Assembly (NCBI GenBank): GCA_003512955.1
Contig: DOTG01000040.1
Location: forward strand, 172,426 to 236,425
DNA length: 64,000 nucleotides
Direction of reading: 5' to 3'
Source: Marinilabiliales bacterium
GTDB lineage: Bacteria > Bacteroidota > Bacteroidia > Bacteroidales > SZUA-534
Made by a program: the position numbers and the translations under genes. Below are positions 1-10,100 of the stretch, piece after piece. The notes under the pieces are model-generated. The model was not told the DNA's origin and did not search any database. It saw nothing but the letters and a program-made list of their open reading frames with translations. The number at the start of each line of letters is the position of its first letter. Position 1 is the first letter of the stretch.

Positions 1-248
1 TTGATGCCATTATCGATGGTTCCATTGAAAAAGCAGAAACTGTAAAAATCCCGATCTTAAACCTGACTGCTCCCAAAGCACTAAAAAATGTATCGGAGGG
101 CATTCTTGATCCACGTCAAACCTACGCCAATCAAGGTGAATGGGAGAAAAAAGCAAGAGATTTGGCTGCCAGGTATATTAAAAACTTTGAACAATATTGT
201 GATACCGAAGAAGGAAAATCTTTAATTTCTTCCGGCCCACAATTGTAA
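1..248 (+). CDS. pckA: Phosphoenolpyruvate carboxykinase (ATP), C-terminal end only
   Basis: The window opens inside this gene; the readable frame starts at base 3 and ends at the TAA at 246-248, giving about 81 residues. The tail, with the motif GILDPRQTY, then NQGEWEKKA and a helical end finishing SSGPQL, matches the C-terminus of ATP-dependent PEP carboxykinase, which converts oxaloacetate and ATP to PEP in gluconeogenesis (or runs in reverse in many anaerobes). The catalytic P-loop lies outside the window, so the call rests on the tail alone. A strong hairpin terminator follows about 30 bp downstream. Confidence 0.85.
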   Translation, partial: DAIIDGSIEKAETVKIPILNLTAPKALKNVSEGILDPRQTYANQGEWEKKARDLAARYIKNFEQYCDTEEGKSLISSGPQL

Positions 249-278
249 GATTATATTACTCAAAAAGAAACAGTTGCA

Positions 279-306
279 ACCCCGCCATTTTTATGGCGGG
301 GTTTTT
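279..306 (+). terminator. Intrinsic terminator of pckA
   Basis: A GC-rich stem AACCCCGCCAT pairs with ATGGCGGGGTT around a short T-rich loop and is followed by a T run. It sits about 30 bp after the pckA stop and before the plsY promoter, so it separates the two transcription units. Confidence 0.85.
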
Positions 307-335
307 GTTAAGCGTGCCTATTTATCATAGTAATA

Positions 336-364
336 TTGCGATTTATACAAAATTGTTACATTTG
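336..364 (+). promoter_or_regulatory. Bacteroidota-type promoter for plsY
   Basis: TACATTTG at 357-364 matches the Bacteroidota -7 consensus TAnnTTTG, and a TTG lies at 336-338, about 18 bases upstream, where the -33 element is expected. The predicted transcript would start around 371, so the ATG at 387 must be the plsY start and the in-frame TTG at 336 cannot be. Confidence 0.65.
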
Positions 365-386
365 TGCAGAACTTAAAACGAATGAT

Positions 387-1064
387 ATGAATACAGTTTT
401 ATTAAGCATCATCCTTTGCATTGTTGCCTATTTACTGGGTTCCGTACCATCTTCAGTTTGGATAGGTCGTTGGTTTTATAACATTGATATTCGCGAACAC
501 GGAAGCGGAAATGCAGGTACAACAAACACTTTCAGGGTTTTAGGCACTGTCCCCGGTGTAGTAGTTTTTGTAGTAGATATTTTAAAAGGATGGATGGCTG
601 TAAATCTGGTCCGTATGGTTCATACCCTTCAACCCGATACCGCACCCTTTGTTAATTTTCAGTTGTTTCTTGGCGGACTGGCGGTTTTAGGCCATATATT
701 CCCCATCTATGTTGGCTTTAAAGGTGGAAAAGGTGTAGCCACGTTACTTGGTATCGTGCTGGCCATACATCCTGCTTCGGCATTGGTTTGTTTGGGTATT
801 TTTGCGTTTATGTTGTTCCTGTCAAAATATGTGTCGCTAAGTTCGATGACCTCGGGGGTGATTTTTCCTTTTCTCATTATTTTTGTATTTAAAGAAACCA
901 TTCCCTCCCTTATTATTTTTTCAATCCTCATCAGTGTGCTACTGATATTCACTCATCAGAAGAACATCATCCGTCTATTGGCCCGTGAAGAAAACAAGGT
1001 CCGTTTCAGAAGGGATCGCGATCGGTTTCCACAGAGGAACCGGAACAAAGGGTTTGATAGGTAA
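387..1064 (+). CDS. plsY: Glycerol-3-phosphate acyltransferase PlsY
   Basis: A 225-residue integral membrane protein that transfers acyl groups from acyl-phosphate to glycerol-3-phosphate, the first step of phosphatidic acid synthesis. The PlsY signatures are present: LGSVPSSVW near the N-terminus, the HGSGNAGTTN loop, and GHIFPIYVGFKGGKGVAT, all at the membrane surface between hydrophobic helices. The C-terminus is basic (RFRRDRDRFPQRNRNK). The start at 387 was chosen because the promoter motif at 357-364 lies downstream of the alternative TTG at 336. It is transcribed alone and converges on cdaA. Confidence 0.93.
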   Translation: MNTVLLSIILCIVAYLLGSVPSSVWIGRWFYNIDIREHGSGNAGTTNTFRVLGTVPGVVVFVVDILKGWMAVNLVRMVHTLQPDTAPFVNFQLFLGGLAVLGHIFPIYVGFKGGKGVATLLGIVLAIHPASALVCLGIFAFMLFLSKYVSLSSMTSGVIFPFLIIFVFKETIPSLIIFSILISVLLIFTHQKNIIRLLAREENKVRFRRDRDRFPQRNRNKGFDR

Positions 1065-1206
1065 GAATTAAGCTACATTTGTGCATAATGCCCGAGAGTG
1101 GCGAATCTTAACAATATTAGGTTGCTCTCCAGCAGAGACTAAGTCTCTCTTTTACTCCAATAGTTTTATAATAAATAAAAATATTATAACAGGAATCAAC
1201 AATCAA

Positions 1207-2001
1207 CTAACTATTGATAGTTACCATAAACTCTTGCACCAAAAAGGCAAACAGGGTTTCCTGGCTAACATCGGTATATAGTTGCGAACCTTTGGCATAA
1301 CTGATTTTACCGGTTTCTTCAGATACGGTAACTACAATAGAATCGGTTTCCATTGACATGCTCAATGCGGCCCGGTGCCTCAAACCTAAATGGGCAGGTA
1401 AAACCAGGTCGTCGTTAATAGGAAGCACGCAACGTGCTGCCTTAAGCTTATTTCCGATGATGATTACAGCTCCATCGTGCATGGGGCTGTTTTTAAAAAA
1501 AATGGCCTCGAGCAAACGGTGCGAAATATCGGCATTCAAAACATCCCCGGTTTGGATATAGGTAAGCAATTCCGATTTATTCGAAATAACAATTAATGCA
1601 CCCGTGTTTGATTTTGACATGTTGCGGCAGGCACGTGTAATTTGTTTTAACGATTGCGCAGATGTGGTAACAAAACTTTTAGCAAAATATTTCTGGAAAA
1701 TGTTTTTCCGGTTAAAAAACTCATGGTTGCCAATTAACAATAAAAACCGGCGCACCTCCTGTTGGAAAACAATAATGATTGCAATGGCCCCCACCCCGAT
1801 AATCGAACCCAAAATGGTAGATAGCAAACTCATATTTAATAAGCGGACTACCCACCATAAAAGCATCACCACCATAATACCTAAAAAAATATTTATGGCT
1901 ACTGTCCCTTTTATCAGGCGATAAAGCTGGTAAAACAAAAATGCTACCAAAAGAATGTCAACGATGTCGAAAAAACGGATAGAGATAAACAAAGGCATCA
2001 T
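1207..2001 (-). CDS. cdaA: Diadenylate cyclase CdaA (DisA_N domain membrane protein)
   Basis: A 264-residue enzyme that makes cyclic di-AMP from two ATP. Three hydrophobic helices (about residues 10-90) anchor it to the inner membrane. The cytoplasmic DisA_N domain carries the catalytic DGA motif (residues 176-178, in SPMHDGAVII) and the RHRAA motif (208-212). It lies 65 bp downstream of folP on the same strand, a pairing I know from Bacteroidota. No YbbR-like regulator (CdaR) follows, unlike in Firmicutes. In this phylum c-di-AMP is expected to act in cell wall and osmotic homeostasis; the sequence does not show that directly. Confidence 0.93.
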   Translation of the reverse strand: MMPLFISIRFFDIVDILLVAFLFYQLYRLIKGTVAINIFLGIMVVMLLWWVVRLLNMSLLSTILGSIIGVGAIAIIIVFQQEVRRFLLLIGNHEFFNRKNIFQKYFAKSFVTTSAQSLKQITRACRNMSKSNTGALIVISNKSELLTYIQTGDVLNADISHRLLEAIFFKNSPMHDGAVIIIGNKLKAARCVLPINDDLVLPAHLGLRHRAALSMSMETDSIVVTVSEETGKISYAKGSQLYTDVSQETLFAFLVQEFMVTINS

Positions 2002-2066
2002 GAATCAAATTGTTTTTTACAAACCTACACTTTCTTTAGAAATTTTCAGAATGCGAATCATCCAAT

Positions 2067-2930
2067 TTATTGAAAACTTTGGGTTTTCTGGTATAGCTGA
2101 ACACATTCTCTGGCTTGTTTTACATCGTGAACCCTCAAAATTGATGCTCCTTTGCCAAGAGCCAGTGTATTTAATACTGTGGTACCATTAAGTGCCTCAT
2201 CAGGCGTTGATTGGAGATGTTTATAAATCATTGATTTGCGCGATAATCCCACCAAAAGGGGTTGTTCAAATATCCGTAATTCATCGAGCCTTGCCAATAA
2301 TTCAAAATTCTGATCAAGGTTTTTTGAAAAGCCAAAACCGGGATCCAGAATGACATCGGCCACACCTAAAAGATTCAACTGCTCCATCTTTTGGGCAAAG
2401 TAACTGATGATGGCTGATATAAGATTATCATACCTGGTTTGAGATTGCATATTTTGGGGTGTCCCGACCATGTGCATCAGAATGTATGGCACTTTTAAAC
2501 CAGCAATGGTTTCAAACATGGCAGCATCCAAACCACCTGCAGAAATATCGTTTATCATGTCAACCTGATATTTTTCCACGGCCCATTTTGCAATGGATGA
2601 CCGAAAGGTATCCAAGGAGATTACCAGATCAGGAAATTCCGACCGCAACTTATCCAAAAAAGGTTCAAGCCTTTGCTGTTCCTGCTTTTCATCAATATGC
2701 TCCGCTCCCGGGCGCGATGAATAGGCTCCAACATCAATCATGTCGGCACCTTGCTGAACCATCTCCAGAATACGCTGTTTACCATCACTTAGGTTAGCAA
2801 CCCTACTCGATGCATAAAAACTGTCTGGGGTAACATTAATGATTCCCATCACTTTGGGTTGCGAAACATCAATCAACTTTCCTCTACAATTGATATAGCT
2901 TTTTTTTTTGAAAAAATTTGGTGAATCCAT
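2067..2930 (-). CDS. folP: Dihydropteroate synthase
   Basis: FolP condenses 4-aminobenzoate with hydroxymethyl-dihydropterin diphosphate in folate synthesis. Family motifs appear in order: MGIINVTPDSF, DVGAYSSRPGA, SLDTFRSSIA, NDISAGG, LMHMVGTP and DPGFGFSKN. DVGAYSSRPGA replaces the more usual DIGG.STRPG form. The ATG at 2930 was chosen (287 residues) because a TAnnTTTG promoter motif lies at 2946-2953, between it and the upstream in-frame ATG at 2969. Next to the start the DNA contains long T and A runs. It is first gene of a two-gene unit with cdaA. Confidence 0.93.
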   Translation of the reverse strand: MDSPNFFKKKSYINCRGKLIDVSQPKVMGIINVTPDSFYASSRVANLSDGKQRILEMVQQGADMIDVGAYSSRPGAEHIDEKQEQQRLEPFLDKLRSEFPDLVISLDTFRSSIAKWAVEKYQVDMINDISAGGLDAAMFETIAGLKVPYILMHMVGTPQNMQSQTRYDNLISAIISYFAQKMEQLNLLGVADVILDPGFGFSKNLDQNFELLARLDELRIFEQPLLVGLSRKSMIYKHLQSTPDEALNGTTVLNTLALGKGASILRVHDVKQARECVQLYQKTQSFQ

Positions 2931-2945
2931 GCACAGATTTTTTTT

Positions 2946-2953
2946 CAAAAGTA
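2946..2953 (-). promoter_or_regulatory. -7 promoter element for folP-cdaA
   Basis: On the minus strand this reads TACTTTTG, a match to TAnnTTTG, 16 bp before the chosen folP ATG. It implies a very short leader. No convincing -33 element is seen at the ideal spacing. Confidence 0.5.
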
Positions 2954-3426
2954 AAGAAATAAAAGACAATGTTGTTTTGATTCCGTGTAAGAATAATGAC
3001 CCATAGCTGGCTCAAACAACATTTTTATGGATGGTTTGGGGATGAATCAATATTGTTTAGTTAACTGAAAGAATATTTTAGTATCAAGTAGTCAGTATCA
3101 AGATATGAGATTGAGAGATATGGGACACGAGATAATATGCTAATGAGCTATGTATTAATAAACCATTTAACTATTTAACCATTCACTGCTCTGCGGCTCT
3201 TTGCATATTCTCTGGGTTCTTTGCTGTTAATTCTCCTTGACACTTAATAAATCTTATCTAGTCGTCATTGATTTGCTCTATGTAAAAAGTATTAACAAAA
3301 ACATTAAGTGATGATTTCCAATAAAATATGTTTTATCTTGAGTCTTGTATCTAAAAATCTATCGATCTAATGTGATTAAATGTTTTGTATTTTGCAACTA
3401 TTACGATGCCTCCCGAAAGAAAATTT
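2954..3426. other. Intergenic region between folP and tmk; degenerate dispersed repeat
   Basis: About 470 bp with no gene. Bases 3091-3186 (phrases GTATCAAGAT, GACACGAGAT, then AACCATTTAACTATTTAACC) recur in inverted and diverged form at 23065-23139, so this is a dispersed intergenic repeat. No terminator or RNA gene was recognised. Confidence 0.4.
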
Positions 3427-3434
3427 TATTTTTG
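3427..3434 (+). promoter_or_regulatory. -7 promoter element for tmk
   Basis: TATTTTTG matches TAnnTTTG and lies 19 bp before the ATG at 3453. It makes the in-frame upstream start at 3345 unlikely, since that would precede the promoter. Confidence 0.5.
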
Positions 3435-3452
3435 TACCACAAAATTAAGAAC

Positions 3453-4139
3453 ATGTCATTTATCGTAATTGAAGGGTTAGATGGTTCCGGAAAATCAACC
3501 CAATTAAAACTTTTGAAAGATTACCTTACCCAGCAAGAAGTTGCTTATCAATACCTGCATTTTCCGAGAACTGAAGAAGGAATATTTGGCGAGTTGGTGG
3601 CAAGGTTTTTACGTGGCGATTTAGGAAATATTGATCAGGTGAACCCTTACCTGGTTGGTTTAATTTATGCCGGTGACCGCGAGCATGCCAAAAACCAGAT
3701 AACCCAATGGATGAATGAAGGTTATCTGGTAGTGGTTGATCGATACGTGCACTCGAACATAGCTTTTCAGGGCGCAAAATTAAACAGCCAGCCCGAAAAA
3801 ACAGCTTTACGGAAGTGGCTCATAGAATTGGAATATGAATATTTTAAGATTCCGAAACCCGGATTGAGCCTGTTTTTAGATGTTCCTTTCGATTTCACTT
3901 CCCGCAGTTTGGGCAATCAGCGCGCAGGAGACGATCGTGGATATTTGCAGGGCAAACAAGATATTCATGAGGCTGATTTGAGTTTTCAGGAAAAAGTCCG
4001 GCAGGAATATTTAGAATTGGTTCAAATGGATGCTGATTTTGAATTACTTAAATGTTACAACCCGCAAATGCAAATGTTAGCTCCCCATGAGATTTTTCAA
4101 TTAATTTTGAATCAATTAACACTGAAACAAATTATTTAA
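3453..4139 (+). CDS. tmk: Thymidylate kinase
   Basis: A 228-residue kinase that phosphorylates dTMP to dTDP in DNA precursor synthesis. The N-terminus IVIEGLDGSGKST is the P-loop of this family, and VVDRYVHSN is the DRY substrate-binding motif; FLDVPFD follows. The start at 3453 puts the P-loop at residues 7-15, as is usual, and agrees with the promoter motif at 3427-3434. It is 9 bp upstream of the DoxX-like gene and probably leads a tmk-DoxX-tpiA transcript. Confidence 0.93.
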   Translation: MSFIVIEGLDGSGKSTQLKLLKDYLTQQEVAYQYLHFPRTEEGIFGELVARFLRGDLGNIDQVNPYLVGLIYAGDREHAKNQITQWMNEGYLVVVDRYVHSNIAFQGAKLNSQPEKTALRKWLIELEYEYFKIPKPGLSLFLDVPFDFTSRSLGNQRAGDDRGYLQGKQDIHEADLSFQEKVRQEYLELVQMDADFELLKCYNPQMQMLAPHEIFQLILNQLTLKQII

Positions 4140-4148
4140 TGCCTATTT

Positions 4149-5405
4149 ATGAATAAATTACAGCGCAATTTGGTTCTAATCAGCCGCCTGATAGTTGGAT
4201 TGGTATTCATCTATTCCGGTTTCGTGAAAGGGGTCGATCCTTTGGGTTCCACCTACAAGTTTACCGATTACTTCAATGCGTTCCATATAAGCTGGGCCAC
4301 CGGCTTGGCTTTTGGTTTGGGAATTTTGCTATCTACCGCAGAATTTGTGATTGGAGTAGCCATTTTATTGAACTTGAAACCCAAACTAGGTACTTTGGGA
4401 GCATTGTTGCTTATGGCTGTTTTCACACCCTTGACCTTTATTCTTGCCTTAACCAACCCGGTTCACGACTGTGGTTGCTTTGGCGATGCACTGATACTTA
4501 CCAACTGGCAGACCTTTTGGAAAAACATCGTCATTGATATTCCCATTGTCTATCTTTTTTTCATCAGAAAAAGATTGGCAAACCAGCTAAGTGGCTATGA
4601 ACAGTGGGCAGGGATGACCTTTGCTTCGGCATTTATTCTTTTACTCAGTTGGTATTCAGTAAAACATTTGCCTTTACTCGACTTTCGTCCATATAAAATC
4701 GGGACTTATATCCCCGATGGCATGGCTTTCCCGGAAAATGCCCCAGCCGATGAGTGGAAAAGCATCTTTATCTATTCAAAAGATGGCAAAGAACAGGAAT
4801 TTGGTTTGAACAACCTTCCGGATTCTACCTGGTCCTTTGTGGACTCCAGACACATTCTGGTAAAAAAAGGGTACGAACCTCCTATTCATGATTTTACTAT
4901 TACCAACCGGGATGGTGAGGACTTTACCGACCAGTTGCTTTCCAGCAGTGGTTACAATGTGGTTGCTGTTTATTACAATCTGGAAAAAGCCGATTTGAAA
5001 AACCAAGACCAAATAAACCAATGGGCGGATTATTGTACAGCCAATGGAATGCCTTTTTATGCATTAACTGCATCTACCGATGTGGCTATTGAAAAGTTCA
5101 AGAACCAGAGTGGGCCCGGTTTTGAGTTTTATGCCACCGATGAGATTACCCTAAAAACCATCATCCGGGCCAATCCCGGAGTGCTGATTATTAAAGATGG
5201 AACCATTGTTGATAAATGGAATGCCAACGATTTACCCAAGATTGAAGAATTGCATCCAAATTTAATGCACCAATCGCTCCTGAAATACAAGAAACAAGCT
5301 GATAAATATTATATTTACACGCTTATTTTGGCAGGCAGTTTATTCATAGCTATCTATTTACTAATCAGAATGAAATGGAAGCCACTGCCTCAAAATAACG
5401 ATTAG
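4149..5405 (+). CDS. DoxX/MauE-like membrane protein with C-terminal thioredoxin-like region
   Basis: A 418-residue membrane protein. The N-terminal half has the four-helix DoxX/MauE pattern (FIYSGFVKGVDPLGS, then hydrophobic helices) and the HDCGCFGD cysteine motif at residues 106-113, shared with MauE-type proteins that handle disulfide or redox partners. A long soluble region follows (about 190-375) that looks thioredoxin-like but shows no CXXC, and a final helix (about 390-410) leaves a short basic tail. I know this arrangement as a conserved Bacteroidales family of unknown role. It sits between tmk and tpiA, 9 bp from the first. Confidence 0.75.
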   Translation: MNKLQRNLVLISRLIVGLVFIYSGFVKGVDPLGSTYKFTDYFNAFHISWATGLAFGLGILLSTAEFVIGVAILLNLKPKLGTLGALLLMAVFTPLTFILALTNPVHDCGCFGDALILTNWQTFWKNIVIDIPIVYLFFIRKRLANQLSGYEQWAGMTFASAFILLLSWYSVKHLPLLDFRPYKIGTYIPDGMAFPENAPADEWKSIFIYSKDGKEQEFGLNNLPDSTWSFVDSRHILVKKGYEPPIHDFTITNRDGEDFTDQLLSSSGYNVVAVYYNLEKADLKNQDQINQWADYCTANGMPFYALTASTDVAIEKFKNQSGPGFEFYATDEITLKTIIRANPGVLIIKDGTIVDKWNANDLPKIEELHPNLMHQSLLKYKKQADKYYIYTLILAGSLFIAIYLLIRMKWKPLPQNND

Positions 5406-5437
5406 AAAACATTATGCACAAAATAAAAACAAATGGT

Positions 5438-6193
5438 ATGAGAAAGAAAATTGTTGCCGGTAACTGGAAAATGAACACTACTTACCAGGAAGGCATTGAC
5501 CTTGCGTTAGAAATCAACAAACTGGTTATTGAAAAAGCCAATAAAGATGTAATTGTAGTTGTTTCTCCTCCCTTTACCCACATTTCGGAAGTAAACAAAG
5601 TAGTTGACAATGATCGTGTTTTTGTGGCCGGACAAAACTGTGCCACCGAAACTTCCGGAGCTTACACAGGTGAAATTTCGGCTGAAATGCTTTGGTCGGC
5701 TGGAGCCGACTTTGTGATTCTTGGGCATTCCGAACGCCGCAGCTATTATGGCGAAACCAATGAGTTGCTGAAAATCAAAGTAAAAAAAGCCCTGGAATTT
5801 AATCTGACCCCCATTTATTGTGTGGGCGAAGTTTTGGCCGAACGCGAAGCCAACAATCACTTTGATGTGATTAAAGAACAAACAGAAAAGGTTCTTTTCG
5901 ATTTATCGAAAGATGATTTTGAAAAAGTGGTGATTGCTTATGAACCTGTTTGGGCCATCGGAACCGGAAAAACAGCTTCGCCTGAACAAGCCCAGGAAAT
6001 CCATAAATTTATCCGCGACTTGTTGGTAAGCAAATTTGGCGAGGCTGCCAAAAACACCAGCATCCTTTATGGTGGAAGCTGCAAACCTTCGAATGCCAAA
6101 GAACTGTTTGCCAATGCCGATGTAGATGGCGGTTTGATTGGTGGCGCCGCATTAAATGCCAATGACTTTTTAGCCATTATCAACGCTTTTTAA
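5438..6193 (+). CDS. tpiA: Triosephosphate isomerase
   Basis: A 251-residue glycolytic and gluconeogenic enzyme interconverting DHAP and glyceraldehyde-3-phosphate. The catalytic set is complete: GNWKMN (Lys11), GHSERR (His97) and AYEPVWAIGTGK (Glu169), with the phosphate-binding end YGGSCKPSN and GGLIGGAAL. The ATG at 5438 gives the normal N-terminus RKKIVAGNWK; an in-frame ATG at 5414 would add eight residues with no family support. It lies just downstream of the DoxX-like gene, and a strong terminator follows. Confidence 0.95.
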   Translation: MRKKIVAGNWKMNTTYQEGIDLALEINKLVIEKANKDVIVVVSPPFTHISEVNKVVDNDRVFVAGQNCATETSGAYTGEISAEMLWSAGADFVILGHSERRSYYGETNELLKIKVKKALEFNLTPIYCVGEVLAEREANNHFDVIKEQTEKVLFDLSKDDFEKVVIAYEPVWAIGTGKTASPEQAQEIHKFIRDLLVSKFGEAAKNTSILYGGSCKPSNAKELFANADVDGGLIGGAALNANDFLAIINAF

Positions 6194-6216
6194 TAACTAT
6201 TTGATAACTATTTCAG

Positions 6217-6248
6217 AAGGTATCTGTAAATCAGGTACCTTTTTTTTA
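6217..6248 (+). terminator. Intrinsic terminator after tpiA
   Basis: A 10-bp stem (AAGGTATCTG pairing with CAGGTACCTT, one G-T pair) with loop TAAAT is followed directly by eight T residues. It ends the tmk-DoxX-tpiA unit before prmA. Confidence 0.85.
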
Positions 6249-6277
6249 TTTTTATACAAAAACCTACATCCGTCAAC

Positions 6278-7120
6278 ATGAGCTACCTTGAAGTAACCTT
6301 CACCTTTGAACCCGCTACCCCGGATAACCGCGAAATCGTGGCTGCACTGCTTTCGCAAATCGGGTTCGATAGTTTTTCTGATACATCTAAAGGTATTAAT
6401 GCCTACATTCCTTACAGCCAATTCGATGAACAAGAAATGAAAGATATTCTGATTCCTTTGCATGAGGTTCTGGAAAATTTCAACTACAGTATGAATCGAA
6501 TTGCCGAACAGAACTGGAACGAGACCTGGGAGAAAAGTTTTGAACCCATTGAAATTGGAACCCAATGCTGCATCAGGGCCCCATTCCATCCTAAGAACAA
6601 TGATTTTACTTATGATCTGATCATTGAACCCAAAATGTCGTTTGGTACAGGCCACCACCCCACCACGGTATTAATGATTGAACAGATATTACAAATTGAA
6701 TTGCATGGCAAAACCGTTCTGGATATGGGTTGTGGAACCGGAGTATTGGGGATTCTGGCATCGAAAAAGGGTGCAACAAAGGTCGTTGGCATTGATGTGG
6801 ATGATTGGGCTTATACCAATAGCCTGGAAAACTGCCAACGAAACCAAATTAACAACTTCGAAGTCTTGAAAGGTGACGCTTCGTCGCTGGTGGGCCGCTA
6901 CTTTGATGTGATTTTGGCCAACATCAACCGGAATATCCTTTTAAACGATATGGAAATTTATGTAAACAGCATGAATAAAGGCAACCAGCTTGTTCTGAGC
7001 GGTTTTTATACCCAAGACATCCCTATCTTATCTACCCGGGCCAGCCAACTAGGATTGTCATTAACATCGCATGCAGAAAACGACAACTGGGCCGCCGTGT
7101 GCTTTACCCGAAACGCATAA
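6278..7120 (+). CDS. prmA: Ribosomal protein L11 methyltransferase
   Basis: A 280-residue SAM-dependent enzyme that methylates ribosomal protein L11. The C-terminal Rossmann domain has MSFGTGHHPTT, the SAM motif DMGCGTGVLGILA, GIDVDDWA and NINRNIL. The N-terminal part (about 1-110) is the small substrate-recognition domain, with NWNETWEKSFEPI. The next gene starts 11 bp downstream, so the two are probably co-transcribed. Confidence 0.93.
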   Translation: MSYLEVTFTFEPATPDNREIVAALLSQIGFDSFSDTSKGINAYIPYSQFDEQEMKDILIPLHEVLENFNYSMNRIAEQNWNETWEKSFEPIEIGTQCCIRAPFHPKNNDFTYDLIIEPKMSFGTGHHPTTVLMIEQILQIELHGKTVLDMGCGTGVLGILASKKGATKVVGIDVDDWAYTNSLENCQRNQINNFEVLKGDASSLVGRYFDVILANINRNILLNDMEIYVNSMNKGNQLVLSGFYTQDIPILSTRASQLGLSLTSHAENDNWAAVCFTRNA

Positions 7121-7130
7121 ACAACACAAC

Positions 7131-10100
7131 ATGAAAAAACCGCTACTTTTTTTGATTCTACTCATTGGTATATTTTCATCAAAGGCGCAGCAATTTAAAG
7201 AGTTCTCACCGGAACCGGAACAATACCTTGAAGAAATGGTGAAACTTTTTGCCCGAAGCGAAACCAATGTCGAAAAAGGAAAGGATTTACTCAAACAGTT
7301 TGAAGAACCCTGGCTTAATGGCGGTTTTTCAACAGGGAAACAAAAGAAAATTATTGAAACGTCAAATCTTTTATTGAAGCGGAATGCACGCAATTACCCC
7401 CATTTTTTTAATTACATCTATACCCTGCTCCTTTTTAAAAATGGAAAAGCCGATTCATTGAATTTCCAGGAATGGGAAGATGCTTTGTTATTCCTGGCAA
7501 AGGACCACAAGTCGAAATTGAGCCAGATGGAAGATTTTATGAATAGTACCATCCAATTGCTCGAAAACAATGCCGTGTACGATTCTCCTTCCATTACCTG
7601 GTATGCCAACAACAACCAATACCAAATCAAGTTAGATGGCGATACCATAAAATTCATCTTTGATAAACTGGATATAACCGGGAGACTCAGAAACGACAGT
7701 ATCATTATTTACAATACTTCCGGGGTATTTTACCCTTTAACCGATGAATGGAGAGGAAATTACGCGACCGTATATTGGGACAAAACAGGTATATCGCGCG
7801 ACACAGCTTGGGCCGAGATAGGCCCCTATCGGTTCAATATGAGCAAGTCGTTTTATTCCATTGATAAAGTGAAGTTTTACCACAAAGTATATTTTGAACA
7901 TCCTTTGATTGGGACTTTGACCGATAAAGTAGTAGAAATAACAGAAAATACCAAGCCCAGTTACCCAAGGTTTGATTCTGAGGAGAAGGAATTTGTTATC
8001 GAAGGAATTTTTAAAGATATTGATTACCAAGGTGGTTTTTCGATGCAAGGAGCCAAATTATTGGGCTCGGGGTCATTGGATAATTTTGCCTCGCTTTCCA
8101 TTTTCCGTGATGTGAAAATTGTCCGGAACAACGACACGATTCTTGAAAAACAGCTATTTATGAAGACATCTTCACTGTTTTACGCATTCTCGGCAAATTC
8201 CATTATCTCTAAAAATGCACGCATCAGCATGAATGTGGCGGGCGATTCCATTTTCCATCCGGGGCTGTTATTCCGCTATTTTGATGCTACCCACGAAGTG
8301 AACCTGATCCGCGACAACGACCCCGAAAACATGTCCCGGAGCCCATATTACGATACCTACCACAAAATTGAAATGGATTTCCAGCTACTTACATGGAAAC
8401 TGAACGATGACAAGATTGGTTTTGCCATGCAACGTGGGAGTTCGCTGAACATTGCCAAATTCGAATCGGCCGACTATTTCAGTGCATCGCGCTATTATGA
8501 GATTCAAGGACTGGAGAACGTTCATCCTTATATCAGCCTCAGAAAATATGTGCGCACTTACAATACTGAAACCTTTACCGCCGAAGAGTTTTCAAAATTT
8601 TTAAAACTCCCGCTGGCCATTGTAAAGCGATTGTTGATTGAGTTGACTTTTAAAGGCATCGTCTATTTTGATTTCGATACCGAAATATGTACCGTAAAAC
8701 CCAAACTATATAAATACCTTGATGCCATTGTGGGAAAACGCGATTACGATTTGATCCAGTTTGAATCGAGGACCGAAGCCCCGCTACAAAACGCCATTCT
8801 GAATCTCCAAAACATGGATTTGGCCATTCAAGGTGTTCCTGAGGTAAATGTGAGCGATAGTCAAAATGTGATTTTTTATCCAAAAAACCAGCAAATTATA
8901 TTAAAAAAGAACCGTGATTTTGACTTTGGCGGCCGCATCGAAGCTGGTTTGTTTACCTTTTATGGCGATAACTTTCAGTTCAAATACGATAGTTTTAAAA
9001 TTGCGCTCAACCAGGTAGATTCCCTATCAATACAGGTAAAAGCAGGTATCGACAATTGGGGCCGGAGGGTTCTGGCCAATGTGCAAAACGTGATTGAAGA
9101 GGTGACCGGTGATTTGGTAATTGACGACCCCAGCAATAAATCGGGGATTAAAAATTTTCCGAGATACCCGACCTTTGAAAGCAAGAAAAATTCTTTTGTT
9201 TTTTACGATGCCCCATACATCCAAAATGGAAAATATACCCGCGACAAATTTTATTTCACAGTATATCCCTATGCCATCGACAGTTTGAACAACTTCTCGA
9301 CCGAAGGGATGGGTTACGAAGGAGAATTGCGTTCTTCGGATATCTTTCCGGTAATTAAAGAACGGTTGGAGTTGCAGCCTGATAATTCCTTAGGTTTTCA
9401 TCACGATACACCGCAAAAAGGGTTGCCCATTTTTAAAGGCAAAGGACAATATTTTGCCGACATTCATTTGAGCAACCGGGGGTTGCGGGGAAATGGACAT
9501 TTCACCTACCTCACTTCCGATGTGGTTTCCAACGATTTTATCTTTTACCCCGATTCAGCCAATACCCAGACCACCAGTTTCGAGATAAAAAAACAAAACT
9601 TAGAAGTGCAATACCCCACCGTTAAAGCTGAAAATGTATATGTGCATTGGATGCCCTATTTGGACGAACTAAATGGCAAGGTGATTGAAAAACCTTTTGT
9701 GATGTACGAAAACAAAGCCAACCACAACGGAGCTTTGTTATATACACCTAAAGGTTTAACCGGGAGTGGAAGAACCAGTTACAACGATGGAACATTGGGG
9801 TCGAAACTTTTCACCTACCAATCGGAACGCTTCCAATCTGATACGGCTGATTTTGAGTTAAAATCCTTCAACCCCGACATGCTGGCTTTATCTACGGTCA
9901 ATCTGAACGCAAAGGTCGATTTCATTGAAATGAAATCCACGTTCCGTTCCAACAGTGGCTCATCGAAAGTTGATTTACCCGAAAACCTTTACCAGGCTTA
10001 TGTAGAAAGGTTTGTCTGGTTAATGGACAAAAAAACCATGCAGTTAAGCACTCCCAATACCGTTCAGGTATATGAATATGGCCGTAGCCGCATTGTTACC

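Noticed and set aside
1081..1281. Short plus-strand open frame after plsY
   Set aside because: It runs into cdaA on the other strand, with no recognisable product; only the promoter-like box before it is notable.
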